From NCBI GenBank assembly GCA_025210265.1, contig JAOASD010000031.1, positions 1 to 64,000 on the forward strand: a DNA stretch of 64,000 nucleotides. The letters are read 5' to 3'. The translations under genes were made by a program, and so were the position numbers. The stretch comes from Pelagimonas sp. (GTDB taxonomy: Bacteria > Pseudomonadota > Alphaproteobacteria > Rhodobacterales > Rhodobacteraceae). Below are positions 1-8,785 of this stretch, piece by piece; within the stretch, counting starts at the first letter, position 1, and every line of letters starts with the position of its first letter. The notes under the pieces are model-generated. The model did no database searches, was not told the origin of the DNA, and saw only the letters and a program-made list of their open reading frames with translations.

Positions 1-28
1 CGGGGGTGCGCCTTATGGGGGGGGGGGT

Positions 29-90
29 GGGGCGCTGCCCCTCTGCGCCTGCGGCGCATTCACCCCGAGGTATTTTGAAAGCAAAGAAGC
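29..90. repeat. dispersed hairpin/GAGGTATTTT intergenic element, copy 1
   Basis: A GGGGCGCTGCCCC hairpin (29-41) is followed by CCCCGAGGTATTTT (63-76) and a purine-rich GCAAAGAAG tail. The same composite recurs between genes near 32740, 39026-39078 (reversed), 48059, 56995-57067 (two inverted copies) and 60316-60365. Here it lies just ahead of the ceramidase-like gene. Its role is unknown; it may act as a terminator or RNA-processing site. Confidence 0.55.
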
Positions 91-104
91 GGCAGGAGCG
101 GGTT

Positions 105-752
105 TTGGACTGGACGCGGGCGATTGACGGGTATTGTGAGCGGCTGGGGCCGCAGTATTGGGCTGAGCCGATCAATGCAGTGACCAATGCGGGTTTTGTT
201 CTGGTGGCGCTGTTTCTGTGGCCGCGTGTGCGTGGGGTGGATCGGGTGTTGGTTGTGATCCTGGGGGTGATCGGGATCGGGTCTTATCTGTTTCACACCC
301 ATGGGCAGGTTTGGTCTGCGCTGGCGGATGTGGCACCGATCGGGGCGTTTGTGCTGGTTTATATCTTTGTTGCGAACCGGGATTACTGGGGGATGCGTAC
401 CGGCTGGGCGTTGGGTGCGACGGTTTTGTTCTTTCCCTATGCGGCGCTGATGGTGCCGGTGTTTGAGTGGTTGGGGCTGGGCAGTTCGTCTGCCTATGCG
501 CCGGTGGCGTTGATGATTGCGGGCTATGCGGTGGCGCTGCGCCGCCGGTTGCCGGAGGTCGCGCGGGGGCTTGGGATTGGTGCGGCGTTGCTGGCGTTGT
601 CGATCACTTTCCGCGCGCTGGACGAACCGCTGTGCGGCATGATCCCCTTTGGTACGCATTTCCTGTGGCATCTGCTGAATGCGGCCATGTTGGGTTGGAT
701 GATTTGCGTCCATGCGCGCCATGCGCTTGCGGGTCGCGGCGTGGGGCGCTAA
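105..752 (+). CDS. ceramidase-family integral membrane protein
   Basis: A 215-residue protein with about seven predicted membrane helices, resembling the alkaline ceramidase/PAQR-like superfamily (ceramidase, PF05875). Members are membrane metallohydrolases that cleave amides in lipids. The family's histidines are visible in YLFHTHGQVWS and in GTHFLWHLL near the C-terminus, and an acidic residue lies in RALDEPLC. The frame is open to the left edge of the window, but I chose the TTG at 105 because AGGAG (94-98) sits six bases upstream and the residues before it are encoded by the repeat element. The bacterial substrate is not known. An ATG at 15 in the same frame is a less likely start. Confidence 0.7.
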   Translation: MDWTRAIDGYCERLGPQYWAEPINAVTNAGFVLVALFLWPRVRGVDRVLVVILGVIGIGSYLFHTHGQVWSALADVAPIGAFVLVYIFVANRDYWGMRTGWALGATVLFFPYAALMVPVFEWLGLGSSSAYAPVALMIAGYAVALRRRLPEVARGLGIGAALLALSITFRALDEPLCGMIPFGTHFLWHLLNAAMLGWMICVHARHALAGRGVGR

Positions 753-787
753 AGCGGCAGTCAAACCCGTAATAAAGAGGCCCGCCC

Positions 788-1075
788 ATGTCGATTGACA
801 CCGCGACCGCCGCAAAGGTGGCCAAGCTCGCCCGGATCAAGGTCGAAGACGACGCGCTGCCCGCGCTCGCTCAGGAATTCAGCAATATCCTCGAGTTCAT
901 CGAGCAGCTGAACGAGGTCGATGTGGAGGGGGTCGAGCCCATGGTCTCGGTCACGCCCATGCGTCTGAAGCGCCGCGTGGATGGCGTCACTGATGGTGAT
1001 CAGCAGGACAAGGTTCTGAAAAACGCGCCCGATGCGCGTGAGGGCTTTTTCGCAGTGCCGAAGGTGGTTGAATAA
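788..1075 (+). CDS. gatC: Asp-tRNA(Asn)/Glu-tRNA(Gln) amidotransferase subunit C
   Basis: A 95-residue GatC, the usual length for the family, with the typical N-terminal pattern [10 protein letters not shown], the helix [16 protein letters not shown], and the belt segment containing VEPMVSV that wraps GatA. GatC stabilises GatA within the GatCAB complex that converts misacylated Glu-tRNA(Gln) and/or Asp-tRNA(Asn) to the correct amides in the cytoplasm. Its TAA stop shares one base with the gatA start (TAATG), so the two are translationally coupled. gatB is not in the window, which is common in alphaproteobacteria. Confidence 0.95.
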   Translation: MSIDTATAAKVAKLARIKVEDDALPALAQEFSNILEFIEQLNEVDVEGVEPMVSVTPMRLKRRVDGVTDGDQQDKVLKNAPDAREGFFAVPKVVE

Positions 1076-2556
1076 TGACTGATCTCAACAATATGAAAAT
1101 CGCCGAGGCCCGTGACGCGCTGCGCAAGGGCGATGTGACCAGCCTTGAGCTGACCGAGGCCTGCCTGGGCGCGATTGAGGGCGCGGGCGCGCTGGGGGCG
1201 TTTGTGCACAACACGCCGGATCTGGCGCGTGAACAGGCGGCGGCTGCGGATGCGCGGATCAAGGCGGGCGATGCGCCGGATATGTGCGGCATCCCGCTGG
1301 GCATCAAGGATCTGTTCTGCACCAAGGGTGTTGAAAGCCAGGCGGCGTCGAACATTCTGGGCGGGTTCAAGCCCGAATATGAATCCACCGTGTCGGGCAA
1401 GCTGTTTGACGCGGGCGCGGTCATGCTGGGCAAGCTGAACATGGATGAATTTGCCATGGGCAGCTCGAATGAAACCTCCTGCTATGGCAATGCGGTGAAC
1501 CCGTGGAAGGTGGATGAGCGTCAGCTGACACCGGGCGGCAGCTCGGGCGGGTCGGCCTCGGCTGTGGCCGCTGACCTGTGTCTTGGCGCGACCGGCACTG
1601 ATACAGGCGGCTCGATCCGCCAGCCTGCGGCCTTTACCGGCATCACGGGCATCAAACCGACCTATGGGCGCTGCTCGCGCTGGGGCATTGTTGCCTTTGC
1701 CTCCAGCCTCGATCAGGCCGGGCCGATGACCAAGGATGTGCGCGACGCGGCCATCATGCTGGAAGCCATGTGCGGCCATGACGCCAAGGACAGCACCAGC
1801 GCCGACATCGCCGTGCCGAATTTCGAAGCCATGCTGACCGGTGACATCAAAGGTAAGACCATCGGTATTCCGCGTGAATATTACATGGATGGGATGCCTG
1901 CGGAAATCGACGCGCTGTGGGCCGAGGGTCGTAAGATGCTGGCCGATGCGGGTGCCAAGATCGTCGATATCAGCCTGCCGCACACCAAATACGCCCTGCC
2001 GGCCTATTACGTGATTGCCCCTGCTGAGGCGTCTTCGAACCTCGCCCGTTATGACGGGGTGCGCTATGGCCACCGCGCCACGCTTGAGGCCGGGGACGGC
2101 ATCACCGAGATGTATGAAAAGACCCGCGCCGAAGGTTTTGGCCCCGAGGTGCAGCGCCGCGTGATGGTGGGCACCTATGTGCTGTCGGCGGGCTTCTACG
2201 ATGCCTATTACAACCGCGCGCGCCGCGTCCGCACCCTGATCAAGAAGGATTTCGAGGATGCGTTTGCCGCCGGTGTGGATGCGATCCTGACCCCGGCCAC
2301 GCCGTCTTCGGCCTTTGGTCTGGGCGAAATGAAGGATGCAGATCCGGTACAGATGTATCTGAACGACGTGTTCACCGTGACCGTGAACCTTGCCGGTCTG
2401 CCGGGGATTTCGGTGCCTGCGGGTCTGGACAAATCCGGCCTGCCGCTGGGACTGCAGCTGATTGGTCGCCCGTGGGAAGAGGGCGACCTGCTGAATACCG
2501 CCTATGCGCTGGAACAGGCCGCCGGGTTTGTGGCCAAGCCAGCGAAATGGTGGTAA
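1075..2556 (+). CDS. gatA: Asp-tRNA(Asn)/Glu-tRNA(Gln) amidotransferase subunit A
   Basis: A 493-residue GatA of the amidase-signature family, the glutaminase subunit that releases ammonia for tRNA-dependent transamidation. The Ser-cisSer-Lys triad is recognisable: Lys78 in GIKDLF, Ser156 in PGGSSGGS, and the nucleophile Ser180 in [11 protein letters not shown]. The ATG at 1075 overlaps the gatC stop by one base. Length and motifs are normal throughout, and no frameshift is seen. Confidence 0.97.
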   Translation: MTDLNNMKIAEARDALRKGDVTSLELTEACLGAIEGAGALGAFVHNTPDLAREQAAAADARIKAGDAPDMCGIPLGIKDLFCTKGVESQAASNILGGFKPEYESTVSGKLFDAGAVMLGKLNMDEFAMGSSNETSCYGNAVNPWKVDERQLTPGGSSGGSASAVAADLCLGATGTDTGGSIRQPAAFTGITGIKPTYGRCSRWGIVAFASSLDQAGPMTKDVRDAAIMLEAMCGHDAKDSTSADIAVPNFEAMLTGDIKGKTIGIPREYYMDGMPAEIDALWAEGRKMLADAGAKIVDISLPHTKYALPAYYVIAPAEASSNLARYDGVRYGHRATLEAGDGITEMYEKTRAEGFGPEVQRRVMVGTYVLSAGFYDAYYNRARRVRTLIKKDFEDAFAAGVDAILTPATPSSAFGLGEMKDADPVQMYLNDVFTVTVNLAGLPGISVPAGLDKSGLPLGLQLIGRPWEEGDLLNTAYALEQAAGFVAKPAKWW

Positions 2557-2623
2557 GCCGCGCTGTAGCGTAATGAGAAACAGGATCGGGGCCTGTGGTT
2601 CCGGTCCGGCGAAAAAGGCGGGC

Positions 2624-3361
2624 ATGATGCGGTTTCTGATGCTTTCTGTGGCGGCGCTGGCACTGGCGGCCTGCGAACCAACCATCCCTGACAGTGCGGC
2701 GGGTGTGCCTGATACGGGTCGCGGTGTTGGCTTTGGTGATTACAAGGAATATCAGGCGCGCCGCGAGGCGGCGTTGAACGGGGGGCAGGCGTCCACTGGC
2801 GTGACCTCGCTGCCCGGTCCCAATGATGTTCAGGCCCAGACATTGCCCAGCAGCGGGACCAGCAACGGTGACGAAGCGCGCGCGGCCCAGCAGGCGGCGG
2901 AGTTGAATTCCGGTGTCTCCCCTGTCGAGGCCTCGCCCTCCAACCCGGCACCGCAGGTTGTGACCAATGCGGCGGGCATTTCTGACGAAAACAATTTCGA
3001 CGCGGTGGCCGCGCAGCGCGATATTGGCGCGGATGCGGCGCTGCTGGCGCAGAACCGTGCGCGGTACCAATTGGTTGCGCCGACGGATCTGCCGGTGCGG
3101 TCGGGCAGCAACCGTCCCAATATCGTGGAATATGCGCTGCGCACCACAAACCCTGTGGGCGTAGCACTGTATAAACGCTCTAGCTTCCGGGCGGAGGCCA
3201 AGTTTCAGCGCGCCTGCGCCGCTTTCCCATCGCCTGATGTGGCGCAAGAAGAATTTCTGGCGCTGGGTGGCCCGGAAAAGGATCGCAAGGGTATGGACCC
3301 GGATGGCGACGGGTTCGCCTGTGGCTGGACACCGGCGCCGTTCCGCGCCGCGCGGGGCTAA
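2624..3361 (+). CDS. lipoprotein with C-terminal excalibur-like calcium-binding motif
   Basis: A 245-residue predicted outer- or inner-membrane lipoprotein. The N-terminus is a short hydrophobic signal ending in the lipobox ALAAC, with Cys17 lipidated. A long Ala/Gln/Asn-rich low-complexity middle (about residues 30-150) is followed by a conserved C-terminal part (about 175-245) with a paired cysteine and DPDGDGFACGW, which matches the excalibur domain (an EF-hand-like DxDxDG loop). AAGG at 2615-2618 precedes two consecutive ATGs (2624 and 2627), either of which may be used. Frames open further upstream run into gatA and lack a signal peptide. Function is unknown; it is followed at once by the amidase gene. 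Confidence 0.75.
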   Translation: MMRFLMLSVAALALAACEPTIPDSAAGVPDTGRGVGFGDYKEYQARREAALNGGQASTGVTSLPGPNDVQAQTLPSSGTSNGDEARAAQQAAELNSGVSPVEASPSNPAPQVVTNAAGISDENNFDAVAAQRDIGADAALLAQNRARYQLVAPTDLPVRSGSNRPNIVEYALRTTNPVGVALYKRSSFRAEAKFQRACAAFPSPDVAQEEFLALGGPEKDRKGMDPDGDGFACGWTPAPFRAARG

Positions 3362-4078
3362 GTGCGGCCCGCTGGCGTGATTGGCCAGGATGGGGCGGTC
3401 TGGCACCCGTCGCCCAATTTCGGTGCGCGCCGTGGCTGTGACGCGCCGGATCTGATCCTTTTGCATTATACCGCCATGGACAGTGCCAGGGGGGCGCGCG
3501 ACTGGCTGTGCAACCCTGATGCCGAGGTGTCAGCGCATTACGTTTTGGCCGAGGATGGGCAGCTGTGGCAGCTGGTTGATGAGGCCGCGCGGGCCTGGCA
3601 CGCGGGGCAGGGCGCCTGGGGCGCTGTGTGCGATGTGAATTCCCATTCCATCGGGATCGAGATCGCCAATACCGGGTTTCACCCTTTTCCTGAACCGCAG
3701 ATGCGGGCGTTGGAGGATCTGCTGCGCGCGATGATGCTGCGCTGGGGGATCGGACCAGAGCGGGTGATCGGCCATTCCGACACGGCGCTGGGGCGCAAGA
3801 TTGATCCGGGGCGGCGGTTTGACTGGCAGCGTCTGGGGCGGCAGGGCCTGGCGATCTGGTCGGATGCTCGTGATGAGGCTGGGGCGTTTTTTGAAAATGC
3901 TCGGCGGTTTGGCTATGTCTGGGAAGATGGGCAGGAAGAGGCCGTTCTGAACGCATTTCGCCTGCGATTTCGGCCTTGGGCAGATGGGCCTTTGTCCGGT
4001 GCGGATTGCGCGGTGATGGCAGATCTGGCGGCGCGGTTCCCGTGTGATATGTTCAAAGGCCGCGCAGCGGTGGGTTGA
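3362..4078 (+). CDS. N-acetylmuramoyl-L-alanine amidase (AmpD/AmiD type)
   Basis: A 238-residue amidase_2 domain protein that should cleave the amide bond between muramic acid and the peptide stem. Zinc ligands are visible as His35 (LLHYTAMD), His138 (IGHSDTALG) and Asp148 (KIDPG), with Glu100 in GIEIAN as the usual catalytic residue. There is no signal peptide, which favours cytoplasmic muropeptide recycling (AmpD role) over an AmiD role. It has a GTG start directly after the TAA of the lipoprotein gene; a second in-frame GTG five codons on is possible. The stop codon lies inside the first REP-like palindrome (4069-4087). Confidence 0.85.
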   Translation: MRPAGVIGQDGAVWHPSPNFGARRGCDAPDLILLHYTAMDSARGARDWLCNPDAEVSAHYVLAEDGQLWQLVDEAARAWHAGQGAWGAVCDVNSHSIGIEIANTGFHPFPEPQMRALEDLLRAMMLRWGIGPERVIGHSDTALGRKIDPGRRFDWQRLGRQGLAIWSDARDEAGAFFENARRFGYVWEDGQEEAVLNAFRLRFRPWADGPLSGADCAVMADLAARFPCDMFKGRAAVG

Positions 4079-4123
4079 AAACCCACCTTACCCGAAATCC
4101 GTAGGGTGGGTTTGTAACCCACC
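4069..4123. repeat. REPIN-like palindrome doublet
   Basis: Two copies of an 8-bp palindrome with a 3-base loop: GGTGGGTT(gaa)AACCCACC at 4069-4087 and GGTGGGTT(tgt)AACCCACC at 4105-4123. The spacer contains CTTACC on the left and GTAGG on the right, so the two units are in mirror orientation. The same doublet occurs at 46341-46414 and a single unit at 42498-42516. It lies at the 3' end of the amidase gene and could also stop transcription. Confidence 0.75.
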
Positions 4124-4361
4124 GTTGTTTACGTGAGTGGGGTTGTAGCTCTGGGCTCACCAAAGCAAGGATCCTTGCGTCGCATCCACCCGTCACCTGA
4201 TCCGCACCTGACCCCGCCCCGCGCCCCGTTCAAGCGCAATGGCCGCATCCCCATTGCATGGGGCCCCTCGGCAATTCCGCGTGAGCGTGGCCCGTGCCGG
4301 GATCTTTTCGGTGCTCAGGCGACGGGCGGCTCCGAAGCAAGGATTGCGTGTGGTGCGGGGG

Positions 4362-5762
4362 TCACTCCAGCCGATAGGGCAGCGTGTCGCGGCGCGCGGG
4401 GCTGATGGAGAGGCGTTTTTCCAGCGGCGGGACGGATCGCTGGTGGCAATCGGTGCGTTCGCAGATGCGGCAGGAAATGCCGATCGGTTCAAAGGCGCTG
4501 GCGCGGGTGAAATCCATGTCATCGGCATAGACCAGCGCCGCAGCGTGGCGCACTTCGCAGCCCAGGGCGATGGCGTAGCGGCGCACCGGCGCGCCGAAAT
4601 GGCCGCCGGTTTTGGACACATCCCGCGCCAGGGAAATATAGCGCACCCCATCGGGGGTTTCCGCCAGCTGGCGCAGAAACCGCCCCGGCGTTTCAAAAGA
4701 GCGGTGGACGTTCCACAGCGGGCAGGCCCCGCCGAACCGGGCAAATTGCAACAGCGTGGCCGAGTGGCGTTTGGTGATCGTGCCGGCCTGATCGACCCGG
4801 ACGAAAAAGAACGGCACCCCTTTGGCACCGGGCCGTTGCAGGGTGGACAGCCGGTGTGCGACCTGTTCGATCGAGGCCCCGAACCGGCCTGCCAGCAGTT
4901 CCAGATCGTGCCGGGTTTCCTGTGCGGCGTCCAGAAAGGCGCGATAGGGCATCATGGCCGCGCCTGCGAAGTAGTTGGCCAGCCCCAGCTTGGCGATGGC
5001 GCGGGCTTCGTCGGATTGGAAGCGCGCCAGATCCAGTGTGGCCTCCAGCAATGTATTTTGTCGCAACAGAGCGGTCTGCACCAGCAGTTGAAAGGTCTGG
5101 GTTTCCATCGGGGCAAGCGAGGACAGGGTCAGTTCCTTGCGCTCTTCGTCATAGGCGCGCATGGGGGCGGTGCGGGCGATGCGCACGGTGATCCCGGTCT
5201 GAGACAGGCGCCGGCGGGCGGCATCGTGGATGTCTGTTTCGTGGTCTTGCAGCTGGGCAAAATGTTCGGCGGCGCGGTCCACCGCGTCGATATAGTTGTC
5301 GCAATAGTGAAAGAAATCGCGGACTTCTTCCCAGGGGCTGGGCTGCAGCTGTGCGCCTTCGCGCCCCAGGGCTTCGTCCAGCGAGGCCAGACGTTCATGG
5401 GTCTGGCGATAGGCGCGGTGCAGAGTCAGAAAGGCGCGGGCCAGCGCCGGGGCGTTTGACGCGGTCAGGCGCAGATCGGCCAGCTGGGGGGCTGCTTCGG
5501 CAAAGACCGGGTCGGCCAGGGCTTCGCGCATGTCTGATACCAGCCGCTCGCTGTCGCCTTGACCCAGTTCGGTCACGTCAAACCCAAATTCCTGCGCCAG
5601 CGCCAGAACAACCGTGGTCGAGACCGGCCGGTTGTTGTTTTCCATCTGGTTCAGATAGGGCAGGGACACGCCCAGCTTGGCGGCGAAATCTTTTTGCGTC
5701 AGGCCAAGCCGGGTGCGAATGTCGCGCAGCTTGGCACCTGCGTAGAGTTTCTGAGGGGGCAT
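4362..5762 (-). CDS. pccR: short-chain fatty acyl-CoA regulator (ScfR family) PccR
   Basis: A 466-residue regulator of the ScfR family (PrpR/RamB/PccR). It has an XRE-type helix-turn-helix at about residues 8-62 (TRLGLTQKDFAAKLGVSLPY), a middle IrrE/M78-like domain in which I find no HExxH protease motif, and a C-terminal DUF2083 region with a cysteine cluster at residues 431, 434 and 439 (CRICERTDC) that in mycobacterial PrpR binds an iron-sulfur cluster. In Rhodobacter sphaeroides PccR controls propionyl-CoA carboxylase, and here pccB lies 1.5 kb away beyond an exporter gene. I chose the ATG at 5762, where the conserved N-terminus begins, over an upstream in-frame start at 5792. A TTGCGA/TCGCAA palindrome directly upstream suggests autoregulation. 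Confidence 0.88.
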   Translation of the reverse strand: MPPQKLYAGAKLRDIRTRLGLTQKDFAAKLGVSLPYLNQMENNNRPVSTTVVLALAQEFGFDVTELGQGDSERLVSDMREALADPVFAEAAPQLADLRLTASNAPALARAFLTLHRAYRQTHERLASLDEALGREGAQLQPSPWEEVRDFFHYCDNYIDAVDRAAEHFAQLQDHETDIHDAARRRLSQTGITVRIARTAPMRAYDEERKELTLSSLAPMETQTFQLLVQTALLRQNTLLEATLDLARFQSDEARAIAKLGLANYFAGAAMMPYRAFLDAAQETRHDLELLAGRFGASIEQVAHRLSTLQRPGAKGVPFFFVRVDQAGTITKRHSATLLQFARFGGACPLWNVHRSFETPGRFLRQLAETPDGVRYISLARDVSKTGGHFGAPVRRYAIALGCEVRHAAALVYADDMDFTRASAFEPIGISCRICERTDCHQRSVPPLEKRLSISPARRDTLPYRLE

Positions 5763-5763
5763 A

Positions 5764-5800
5764 TTTGCACCTTTGCGAACGAAGTGTCGCAACTTTGCAG
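5764..5800. promoter_or_regulatory. candidate PccR autoregulatory site
   Basis: Directly upstream of pccR the + strand reads TTTGCAC (5764), TTTGCGAA (5772), then TCGCAAC (5787) and TTTGCAG (5794). TTGCGA at 5773-5778 and TCGCAA at 5787-5792 form a perfect inverted repeat with an 8-base spacer. These resemble the TTTGCAAA half-sites I recall for PccR and the palindrome in front of pccB. A role is inferred from similarity only. Confidence 0.45.
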
Positions 5801-5805
5801 GGTTG

Positions 5806-7032
5806 TCAGCTTTCGTCCAGCCCTTCCAGCCCGCGGGCCCGTTTTATCACCGCTGCTGTTGCAAGGACAGAGGCCGCGCCGGACAGGAACATCATCCACA
5901 GCAGGGGCCAGGGGCCGCTGTCCGGGCCCAGCAATGCGCCTGCAAGGGCTGACAGGGCCGCGCCGCCGCCGATCATGATCGCGCCGCCCAGCCCGGCAGC
6001 GGTGCCAGCCAGATGCGGGCGTACGGACAGCATTCCGGCGGTGGAATTGGGGATTGTCAGCCCGTTGCCCAGCCCGACCAGTGTCATCAGGCCGAAAAAG
6101 CTGAGCACAGAGCCAAAGCCCGCCGCAAAGACCAGCAGCAGCACGGCCATGCCTGCGGCGACGATCACACCGCCTGTCAGGACCATCGGGTTGATGCCGA
6201 TCCGGGCGGAATAGCGCCCCGACAGGTAGTTGCCGGCCACATATCCCAGCGCAGGTGCGCCGAAATACAGGCCCAGCTGGGTGGGGTTCAGGCCGAAAAT
6301 CTCGGTGCCGATAAAGGGCGCGCCGCCCAGATAGGAAAAGAACGCGCCCGAGGAAAAGGCGCAGGCCAGCGCATAGCCCCAAAAGCGCGGGCTGCGCAGT
6401 AATTCCGGGTATTCGCCAAACTGACGTGCCAGGGTCAGGTCGCTTTTGCGGGCGGTTTCGCCCAGATCGGCCCAGGTCAGCGCGATCATGGCCAGCCCCA
6501 GCCCCAGCATCAGCCAAAAATTGGCCTGCCAGCCAAAGCCCTGTTCCAATGCGCCACCAATGGCGGGGGCGATCATGGGGACCACGGCCATGCCCATGGT
6601 CACATATCCAATGCGCGAGGCGGCTTCATTTGGGGGGTACAGATCGCGCACCACGGCGCGGCTCAGGACCATGGCGGTCACAACCATGGCCTGCGTCATT
6701 CTAAAGATCAGAAACACCACCGCATTCTGCGCCAGCAGGCAGCCGATGGTGGCCAGCACAAAGATCGCCATGCCTCCCAGGATCACCGGCCTGCGTCCCA
6801 GCTTGTCCGCGATCGGCCCGATGAACAGTTGCAGCACCGCATTCATCGCCAGATAGCCCGCCACGGACAGCTGCATCACCGAATAATCCGTGCCAAAATA
6901 GGCGGACATGGCGGGCAGGCTGGGGATGAAAATATTCATTACCAGCGCCGACATGCCCGACAGTAGGGCCAGTGTGACAATATGTGGCGGGGTGGTGCGG
7001 TTCAGAAACCGCGGCAAATTCTGCGATGTCAT
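5806..7032 (-). CDS. Bcr/CflA-type MFS drug-resistance transporter
   Basis: A 408-residue major facilitator with 12 predicted membrane helices. It shows the MFS motif between helices 2 and 3 (GPIADKLGRRPV) and the Bcr/CflA/DHA1 signature in the first half (NIFIPSLPAM, SRAVVRDLY). Relatives export drugs or small metabolites by proton antiport. The ATG at 7032 places the first helix correctly, though upstream in-frame starts at 7068 and 7143 cannot be excluded. It lies 43 bp upstream of pccR on the same strand and is divergent from pccB, so the palindrome at 7166 could influence it as well. The substrate cannot be told from sequence. Confidence 0.82.
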   Translation of the reverse strand: MTSQNLPRFLNRTTPPHIVTLALLSGMSALVMNIFIPSLPAMSAYFGTDYSVMQLSVAGYLAMNAVLQLFIGPIADKLGRRPVILGGMAIFVLATIGCLLAQNAVVFLIFRMTQAMVVTAMVLSRAVVRDLYPPNEAASRIGYVTMGMAVVPMIAPAIGGALEQGFGWQANFWLMLGLGLAMIALTWADLGETARKSDLTLARQFGEYPELLRSPRFWGYALACAFSSGAFFSYLGGAPFIGTEIFGLNPTQLGLYFGAPALGYVAGNYLSGRYSARIGINPMVLTGGVIVAAGMAVLLLVFAAGFGSVLSFFGLMTLVGLGNGLTIPNSTAGMLSVRPHLAGTAAGLGGAIMIGGGAALSALAGALLGPDSGPWPLLWMMFLSGAASVLATAAVIKRARGLEGLDES

Positions 7033-7159
7033 GCATGATCGGTACGCCTCTGGATGGGGTATGTCCATCAAAGCCTGCGCCAGATGACCAAGCGTCAGCT
7101 GGGTTTGCGGGCTTTGCGCTAAAGTGGGTTTGCGGATATTCAATTTTCAAAACCTGATG

Positions 7160-7184
7160 TTTCCAAAATTTGCAAATTTGCCAA
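7160..7184. promoter_or_regulatory. candidate PccR operator in front of pccB
   Basis: A perfect 14-bp palindrome AAATTTGCAAATTT (7166-7179) lies 64 bp upstream of the pccB ATG. It is embedded in repeated boxes TTTCCAAA (7160), TTTGCAAA (7169) and TTTGCCAA (7177). The R. sphaeroides PccR motif, as I recall it, is a pair of TTTGCAAA boxes spaced by 4 bp; here the boxes are nearly contiguous, so the spacing differs. Position and sequence fit a regulator site for the pcc operon. Confidence 0.6.
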
Positions 7185-7243
7185 GAAATGCTTGAGCCAT
7201 CAGGGTGGCCCGGTATTTTCCCCTGAAACGGAAGGGATGGCAG

Positions 7244-8776
7244 ATGAAAGACATTCTTGCAGAATTGCATGAACGCCGCGAAAGCGCGCGACTGGGTGGG
7301 GGACAGAAGCGGATCGACAGTCAGCACGCCAAAGGCAAGCTGACCGCGCGCGAGCGGATTGATCTGCTGCTGGATGAAGGCAGCTTTGAAGAATATGACA
7401 TGTTCATTTCGCATCGCTGCTCGGATTTCGGCATGGAAGACAACCGCCCGCCCGGCGATGGTGTTGTCACCGGCTGGGGCACGATCAATGGCCGCATGGT
7501 CTATGTGTTCAGCCAGGACTTTACCGTTCTGGGCGGCTCGGTTTCGGCCACTCATGCGCAAAAGATCTGCAAGATCATGGATATGGCGGTGCAGAATGGC
7601 GCCCCTGTCATCGGTCTGAACGATTCCGGCGGTGCCCGGATCCAGGAAGGTGTGGACGCGCTGGCCGGCTATGCCGAGATCTTCCAGCGCAATATCATGG
7701 CCTCGGGTGTGATCCCGCAGATTTCCGTGATCATGGGCCCCTGTGCCGGTGGCGCGGTCTATTCGCCTGCCATGACCGACTTCATCTTTATGGTGAAGGA
7801 CAGCTCTTACATGTTTGTCACCGGTCCTGACGTTGTGAAGACCGTGACCAATGAACAGGTCACCGCTGAGGAACTGGGCGGCGCAAGCACCCACACCAAG
7901 AAATCCTCGGTTGCCGATGGCGCGTTTGAAAACGATGTTGAGGCGCTGGCCGAAGTCCGCCGCCTGGTCGACTTCCTGCCGCTGAACAACCGCGAAAAGC
8001 CGCCGGTGCGCCCCTTCTTTGACGATGTGGACCGGATCGAAACCAGCCTGGACACCATCGTCCCGGAAAACGCCAACACCCCCTATGACATGAAGGAGTT
8101 GATCCTGAAGGTCGCGGATGAGGGCGATTTCTACGAGATCCAGGAAGATTACGCCAAGAACATCATCACCGGGTTCATCCGCCTCGAAGGCCAGACCGTC
8201 GGTGTTGTGGCCAACCAGCCGATGGTCCTGGCGGGCTGCCTTGATATTGACAGCTCGCGCAAGGCGGCGCGGTTCGTGCGCTTCTGCGATGCGTTCGAAA
8301 TTCCGATCCTGACCTTTGTTGACGTGCCCGGCTTCCTGCCCGGCACCAGCCAGGAATATGGCGGCGTCATCAAACACGGCGCAAAGCTGCTGTTCGCCTA
8401 TGGCGAGGCCACCGTGCCCAAGGTCACTGTCATCACCCGTAAGGCCTATGGTGGCGCTTACGACGTTATGGCGTCCAAGCACCTGCGCGGCGATGTGAAC
8501 TATGCCTGGCCGACCGCGGAAATCGCGGTGATGGGGGCCAAGGGCGCGACCGAGATCCTGTATCGTTCCGAACTGGGCGATGCGGATAAGATCGCGGCCC
8601 GGACCGCCGAATATGAAGACCGCTTTGCCAACCCGTTTGTGGCGGCCGAGCGGGGCTTTATCGACGAGGTGATCCAGCCCAAATCGACCCGCAAACGGGT
8701 GAGCCGTGCCTTTGCCATGCTGCGGGGCAAACAGCTCAAGAACCCGTGGAAAAAGCACGACAACATTCCGCTGTAA
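7244..8776 (+). CDS. pccB: propionyl-CoA carboxylase beta (carboxyltransferase) subunit
   Basis: A 510-residue carboxyltransferase subunit of propionyl-CoA carboxylase. It transfers the carboxyl group from carboxybiotin on PccA to propionyl-CoA, giving methylmalonyl-CoA. The protein starts [12 protein letters not shown] and continues into [18 protein letters not shown]; oxyanion-hole glycines are seen in [11 protein letters not shown] and [10 protein letters not shown] in the N-lobe and [10 protein letters not shown] and [11 protein letters not shown] in the C-lobe. The length is normal. The ATG at 7244 follows GGAAGGGA (7231-7238); an in-frame GTG at 7205 would add residues not found in the family. 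It is the first gene of an operon running through four small genes to pccA. Confidence 0.96.
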   Translation: MKDILAELHERRESARLGGGQKRIDSQHAKGKLTARERIDLLLDEGSFEEYDMFISHRCSDFGMEDNRPPGDGVVTGWGTINGRMVYVFSQDFTVLGGSVSATHAQKICKIMDMAVQNGAPVIGLNDSGGARIQEGVDALAGYAEIFQRNIMASGVIPQISVIMGPCAGGAVYSPAMTDFIFMVKDSSYMFVTGPDVVKTVTNEQVTAEELGGASTHTKKSSVADGAFENDVEALAEVRRLVDFLPLNNREKPPVRPFFDDVDRIETSLDTIVPENANTPYDMKELILKVADEGDFYEIQEDYAKNIITGFIRLEGQTVGVVANQPMVLAGCLDIDSSRKAARFVRFCDAFEIPILTFVDVPGFLPGTSQEYGGVIKHGAKLLFAYGEATVPKVTVITRKAYGGAYDVMASKHLRGDVNYAWPTAEIAVMGAKGATEILYRSELGDADKIAARTAEYEDRFANPFVAAERGFIDEVIQPKSTRKRVSRAFAMLRGKQLKNPWKKHDNIPL

Positions 8777-8785
8777 GGACAGGAT

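Noticed and set aside
14-27. G-run at the left edge as an assembly error or phase-variable tract
   Set aside because: The run is part of a GC-rich intergenic hairpin region and is interrupted; there is no gene whose frame it would switch.
1000-2685. A 561-codon open frame opposite gatA
   Set aside because: It is antisense to gatA, whose motifs are all intact; composition is arginine/histidine-rich and matches no family.
4239-4405. Open + frames opposite the 3' end of pccR
   Set aside because: They are shadows of pccR and the adjoining gap, with no homology or ribosome binding site.
5772-5800. Direct TTTGCAAA-N4-TTTGCAAA pair in front of pccR
   Set aside because: An exact pair with 4-bp spacing is not present; only degenerate boxes and a TTGCGA/TCGCAA palindrome are seen, so I list it at low confidence as a regulatory candidate only.
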